Source of the DNA: Cervus elaphus
Taxonomy: Eukaryota; Chordata; Mammalia; Artiodactyla; Cervidae
Assembly: GCF_910594005.1 (NCBI RefSeq)
Contig: NC_057826.1
Span: 25,391,501 to 25,455,500 of the forward strand
Length of the DNA: 64,000 nucleotides
Direction: 5' to 3'
Shown one piece after another: positions 56,701 through 62,700 of this stretch. The notes beneath the pieces were generated by a model, which was not told where the DNA came from, did not search any database, and worked only from the letters and a program-made list of their open reading frames with translations. Made by a program: the position numbers and the translations under genes. Position 1 is the first letter of the stretch. Every line of letters begins with the position of its first letter.

Positions 56701-59700
56701 TTCACAGCGATGCAGAGTGAGTAAACCCAGGTCCAGGGGAGGTGTCCCTGGTGGTGTGGGCCCAGCCTATCGAGCAGCTCTTTAGAAGAGGCTTACTGTG
56801 GGCTGCAGACCAGTCGCAGGACATCTGCCCGACTTTTGCACACTCCCCAGGTTCATTCCACACTGCACATGAAGGTTAAGATGATGTTTTAATTCCAATC
56901 CCAGTTTCTCCTTCCCTCTTCCTCTTCTTCCTTCTCTTCACTACAGCTCTTTTCTTTGACAGCCATGCTGGCTTTCCTTAGGCCCTGGGCGCTTAGAACA
57001 TGGTCTTAGACATTTGTGTGGTTCCTCTGTGGCAGCTGGGATCCTGTGTCATAAAGCTTTCTTATGATTGATAATGGGGCATTTCTAATTATTTTCGGTA
57101 TAAGCATACCTCAGAAATAATGTGGGTTCAGTTGCAGGCCACCCCAATAATCAAATATCAAAATAAAATGAGTCACACACAAATTTGGGGAGTTCCCAGT
57201 GCATATAAAAGTTGTTTACACAGTACTGTAGTCTACTAAGTGTGCAATATCATTATGCCTAGGAAAACAGTGTACAAACATTAATTTAAAAATACTTTAT
57301 CGCTAAAAAATGCTCATCCTCTGAGGCTTCAGTGAGTCATAACCTTTTTGCGATAGTAACATCAAAGATCACTGCCCACAGAGCACCATACAAGTATAAT
57401 AATGAGAGAGTTTGAAATATTGCAGTAATTACCAAAATATGATAGACATGAAGTGAGCAAATGTTGCAAAAATGGCACTAATAGATGTCTCAACAAAGGG
57501 TTGCTACAAATCCTCAATTCATAAAAGAAAACAAAAACGAAAAAGCCCCATAGTATCTGTGAAGTACAGTAAAGCAAAGCTGAATAAAATGAGATACGCT
57601 TGCATTTCAAAAAATCTGGGAAATTGTATGTTTGCCTGAATTTCAACTACATATAGAGCTTACATACAGAGCATCATGTTCCTTTATTGATGGTTGTAAT
57701 AACATCACAGTTCACCTCCTGCTAATGGAAGCTCTGGCAGTTCTGTTGTCTTGGGTAAAATTGGATAAACTGACTCATCACAGTTTGCTGGAGAGATGAC
57801 TCTTTTTTTCAGAAATCTGGAAGGGACACCCTAGGGGAAGAGTTAAGGAAGAGGCTGTCTGACTCCCATCTCCTTCGGCAGGTGGCAGGACTTCCAGACC
57901 ATGGTGTCTGAACGGCGGGAGGCAGTGGACTCGGCCCTCCGGGTGCACAACTACTGTGTGGACTGCGAGGAGACTGGCAAGTGGATTGTGGACAAGACGA
58001 AGGTGGTGGAGTCCACAAAGGACCTGGGCCGGGACCTGGCAGGAGTCATTGCCATCCAGCGCAAGTTGTCGGGGCTGGAGCGTGACGTGGCTGCCATCCA
58101 GACCCGTTTGGGCATGCTGGAGCGGGAGTCACATCGGTTGATGGAGTCACACCCCGAGCTGAAGACGGACATTGAGCAGAGGCAGGCGTACCTGGAGGAG
58201 CTGTGGCAGGGCCTAAAGCAGGCCTTGAAGAGCCAGGAGGCCTCCCTGGGGGAAGCCAGCCAGCTGCAGGCCTTCCTGCAGGATCTGGATGCCTTCCAGG
58301 CCTGGCTTTCCACGACCCAGAAGGACGTGGCCTCCAAGGACATGCCCGAGTCCCTCCCGGAGGCCGAGCAGCTCCTGCAGCAGCACGCGGCCATCAAGGA
58401 CGACATCGACAGGCACGAGGAGAGCTACCAGAAAGTCAGGGTGTCTGGGGAGAAGGTGACCCATGGCCAGACGGACCCAGAGTACCTGCTCCTGGGCCAG
58501 CGGCTAGATGGCCTAGAGAAGGGCTGGGACGCCTTGAGCCGGATGTGGGAGAGCCGCAGCCAGGCCCTCACCCAGTGCCTCGGCTTCCAGGAGTTCCAGA
58601 AAGATGCCAAGCAGGCTGAGGCCATCCTCAGCAACCAGGTAGGGAGAGGCACTAGAGGCTGGGGGCATCTCTCAGGGCAAGAGAGAATTTGTAGGTCACC
58701 AGCCTGCAGAAGTGCTACAGGGCTCAGGGATCAAATTGTGCTTTTCTTAGATTCTCTCTAGTTCAGGGGACAGTCCTCTGTGTTCCTTATCGTGTGCCCT
58801 TTCCAGTCCCGTGTCCCAAACTGTGTCTTATTCTTGGGCCAGTTAGAGGCTTGTTGTTCAGTCGCTCAGTCATGTCTGACTCTTTGTGACCCCATGGACT
58901 GCAGTGTACCAGGCTTCCCTGTCCTTCCCCATCTCCTGGAGTTGGCTCAAACTCATGTGAGCTAGCGATGCCGTCCAACCGTCTCGTCTTCTGTTATCCC
59001 CTTCTCCTCTTGCCTACAGAGAAGTGAATTTTTCCCCTGGGTGGCTCTCCTTCCAGGTGGCTTTTGGCACCCTGCTCATCAGGTGCCCTGAGCAGGGGCA
59101 GGGAACAGGGCTCAGGGACCGTCCTCCTTGCACAACTGCAGGGGCTGCTGTTCGTGCTGTGACCTGCATGGCTGCTCACACAGCTCCTGCCTGGCAAGGG
59201 CCCTCTCCTCCACCTCCTCACCTCCATGCCTTGTCTGGAAACTTGCTTCGACAGGAATATACCCTGGCTCACTTGGAGCCCCCAGACTCCCTAGAAGCTG
59301 CAGAGGCCGGGATCCGGAAGTTTGAGGATTTCTTGGTGTCTATGGAGAACAACCGGGATAAGGTTTTGAGTCCTGTGGACTCTGGCAACAAGCTGGTAGC
59401 TGAGGGGAACCTCTACTCAGACAAGATCAAGGAGAAGGTGCAGCTGATTGAGGACAGGTACTCTCTGCCCCGAGGGTCGGGGGGCCGGAGCCAGGTAGGG
59501 TAATGGTGCAGTCCACAGCACCCTCGTGACTTGTGGTTCCGGCTTTCCTTGCAGGCACAGGAAGAACAATGAGAAGGCCCAAGAGGCCTCAGAGCTTCTG
59601 AAAGACAACCTAGAGCTCCAGAACTTCCTGCAGAACTGCCAGGAGGTAAGGCTGCAGCCAGGCTGGCCACTTTGCAGGAGATTCCCTCTAGGAGCATGGT

Positions 59701-62700
59701 GCCCTAGAGGTGGGACGTCCTTTCTCACTCAGGAGTCTGGATTCCACGAGCAGGGAGCTCTGGGCACATGACGTTATTAAGTCCTTCATCCTCTAGAATC
59801 TTTGGTTTCACAAATTTTTTTTCAAATCTGTAAAGATATCTTTTAATTTGTCAAGTCTGGGGCAAGATTTCTCAAAAAGTGCCCCAAGGACTATCTGTAT
59901 TAGAATCACCTAGGGCCCTTGTCAGGGTTGGCCTGAAAGTCCTGTGACCTTTGCATCCATATGGGGCCCAGTGTGTACAAAGGCCTCATGTTTGGTTTAT
60001 TACTCTGCTGTTGCCGTCTTGCAATTCTTAATGACTTTGAATATTCCCATTTTACACCAGGCCCTGCAAATTATGGAGCTGGTCCTGGCTCTAGTTGAAT
60101 GCAGACTTCTGGGCCCAACTGGGGCCCAGATGAATCAGAACTTAGGGGGTGAGATAGAGAGCAGCATTCTCAACAAGCTTTTCAGTTGGAGAACCACTGA
60201 CTCAGAAGATCCTCACTCATCCTGGGGTGAGCTCTCCAGGAAGATCTTTGCCCTGTACTCCTAGGCCTCTCCATGAACAGTGCTTCCATGCGGAATGGGG
60301 CTTCCCCTGACATTTTTGTTGCTTCCATCCTCGTACCCCTTTCCTCTCAACTCAAATGACTTTGTCCTCACCCATCTCGGCCCTTGGTACAAACCAAGCT
60401 TGGTGTAATGCCAAGACATCTTGGAAACATGAGAGACTCAATAGTTCTTCCTTCACTGTTATTATAGGATCTGCTCTTGACTTTGTCCTCAGATAACATT
60501 TTTTCACCCTACTGCCAAAGGGTGGGTTTAACCATCCATTCAGTAAACACATGTTGAGCTACTGCCAATAGGCCAGGCCCTGTCCTCAGTCCTGGAAATG
60601 TGGAGAGAAGTGTGAATATCCCTGGTGTTGTACTGCACATGCTGTAGAGGGGAAGACACGGTGGTGCCTGTGTTTCAGCCCTGAGACCTCACAGGTTAAG
60701 TTTCCTGTGCTGGGAGTTAGGGATCCCAAGTCAGAGGGGAGTACTCTGCTGTATTCATACTCCCTCCCCTTGGCCTTCTTCTGCAGCCAGAGGTGGGCAG
60801 CAGGTCCAGCCATGAGCCCCTGGCCAAAGAGGGACTCTCAGGGACCATGGATCCCATTCTTTCTGCCCACAGCTCACTCTCTGGATCAATGACAAGCTGC
60901 TAACATCTCAGGATGTCTCCTATGACGAAGCTCGAAACCTTCACAACAAATGGCTGAAGCACCAGGCGTTCGTGGCAGAGCTGGCTTCCCACCAGGGGTG
61001 GCTGGAGAACCTTGACGCGGTGAGCAGAGCAAGTGGTGGGGTCTCTGCTTGGGGATTCTTCCTTGAGTGGGGCTGCACGTGGGGCACGGACACTGGCCGG
61101 GAGCTTGCCGAGCAGTATAGGACCTGGATGTGAAAAACTTCTCCAAGTAGTGGTTAAGCCTTGGAACTCCTGATAATCTGATGTTAAGCCTGCACAGAAT
61201 GGGTGCCTCCTGGGGTCACTTGAGTCTCGGGACAGTCCAGAACACTAAGAACACAGGGCCTGTGCGTCCAGTGTCAGGACAGCAGTAATCTCTTGTCTGC
61301 CATCATCCTCACCAGGATGTCCTGCCCAGAGGCAGGAGGATCTCTGAGATGAGCAGAGTGGGCCAGGGACTACTGACCCTCATTGTTTGGATGGGCAGCA
61401 CCACCAGGGAGTTGTCATTCATAACAGAGGTCCCATCTGTAATAAGCTTGTCCAGGGGCCCAAGTCAAAAATATGGCTGGAGTCAGGCCTGGGAGAAGAG
61501 AAAGAGAGGAGAAAGAGGAGCCTCTCACTCTTGTGACTGTCCGTAAAAAGCAGGCCTGGGAGCCACATGAGTTTGTGTCCATCGTGGTTAAGCATGGGGC
61601 TCCAAGCCAGGCTGCCTGACTCCTTAACCTCCATGTGCCTCAATTTCTGCTGCAAATAACTCTGGAGGTGCAGAGTTTTTCGCTAAGCCTCACCCAAGTT
61701 CTAGGCAGATCCATTGCCTCACTGACCTCTCCTCAGTTAGCACTTGGCAACCACCTGGGGCAAGGGGGCTCTCCAAGGGTCCTCTTCAAGGTCGTAGGGT
61801 GAACACTTCTTCTTCCCCACACAGGAAGGAAAGCAGCTGATGGAGGAGAAGCCCCAGTTTGCAGCCCTGGTGTCACAGAAGCTGGAGGCCCTGCACCGGC
61901 TCTGGGACGAGCTTCAGGCCAACACACAAGAGACGGCTCAGCGCCTATCAGCTGCCAGGAGCTCCGACCTGCGCTTGCAGACCCAGGCTGACCTCAACAA
62001 GTGGATCCGGGCCATGGAGGACCAGCTTCAGTCGGACGACCTGGGCAAGGACCTGACCAGCGTCAACAGGATGCTGGCTAAGCTGAAGGCGAGTGAACGG
62101 GTTGCAGACTGGGGCCGTTGGCATGGAGGGAGTCTTGGCAGCAAATCTGCAACCTGAAAGGGAGTACCCTCCTGTCCCTTTAGCTAGGCTGGCTTTTATC
62201 ACATCTGTCGGTTTGTAACCCAGCTCCTACCCTCTGTGGTGGTTAAGACAGGGTAATAAAAGCATGCATGAGAAGTATAGCATAGGTGCTCAGAGGGGCA
62301 AAAGATGAGGTGGGGGAAATCCAAGAAGACTCCCTGGGGAAGGCTGAGTGCAAGCCAGGTCTTGGAGGATCGATCGGTGGGATGGGGGGGGGGGGGGGCT
62401 GGCCAGGTGCAAGGGCCGGTGCCGACACCATCCTCTCATGTCCCAGCGCGTGGAGGACCAAGTGAACGTGCGCAAGGAGGAGCTGGAGGAGCTGTTCGCC
62501 CAGATGCCCTCGCTGGGAGAGGAGGCGGGGGATGAAGACCTGAGCATTGAGAAGCGGTTCCTGGATCTTCTGGAGCCCTTGGGGAGGAGGAAGAAGCAGC
62601 TGGAATCATCCAGAGCCAAGCTGCAGATCAGCCGGGACTTAGAGGATGAGACGGTGAGTGGGCGCAGCGGCCCCCCCTTCCCCAGCTGTCATCGGGTGGC

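Larger units (their letters stand above)
52938..57881 (+). other. SPTB: SPTB intron 52938-57881 (4,944 bp)
   Basis: Contains a 19-21-bp minisatellite near 54545, an L2 split by two CHR SINEs, a 46-bp-period duplication near 56540 and an internally deleted Tigger1 copy at about 57099-57602. The parts 52938-54540 and 55600-56530 hold nothing I recognise. Confidence 0.8.

Noticed and set aside
62089..62098. Using the GT at 62093 as the donor instead of the GC
   Set aside because: It adds 4 nt and shifts the frame away from RVEDQVN, so it cannot produce the spectrin protein.
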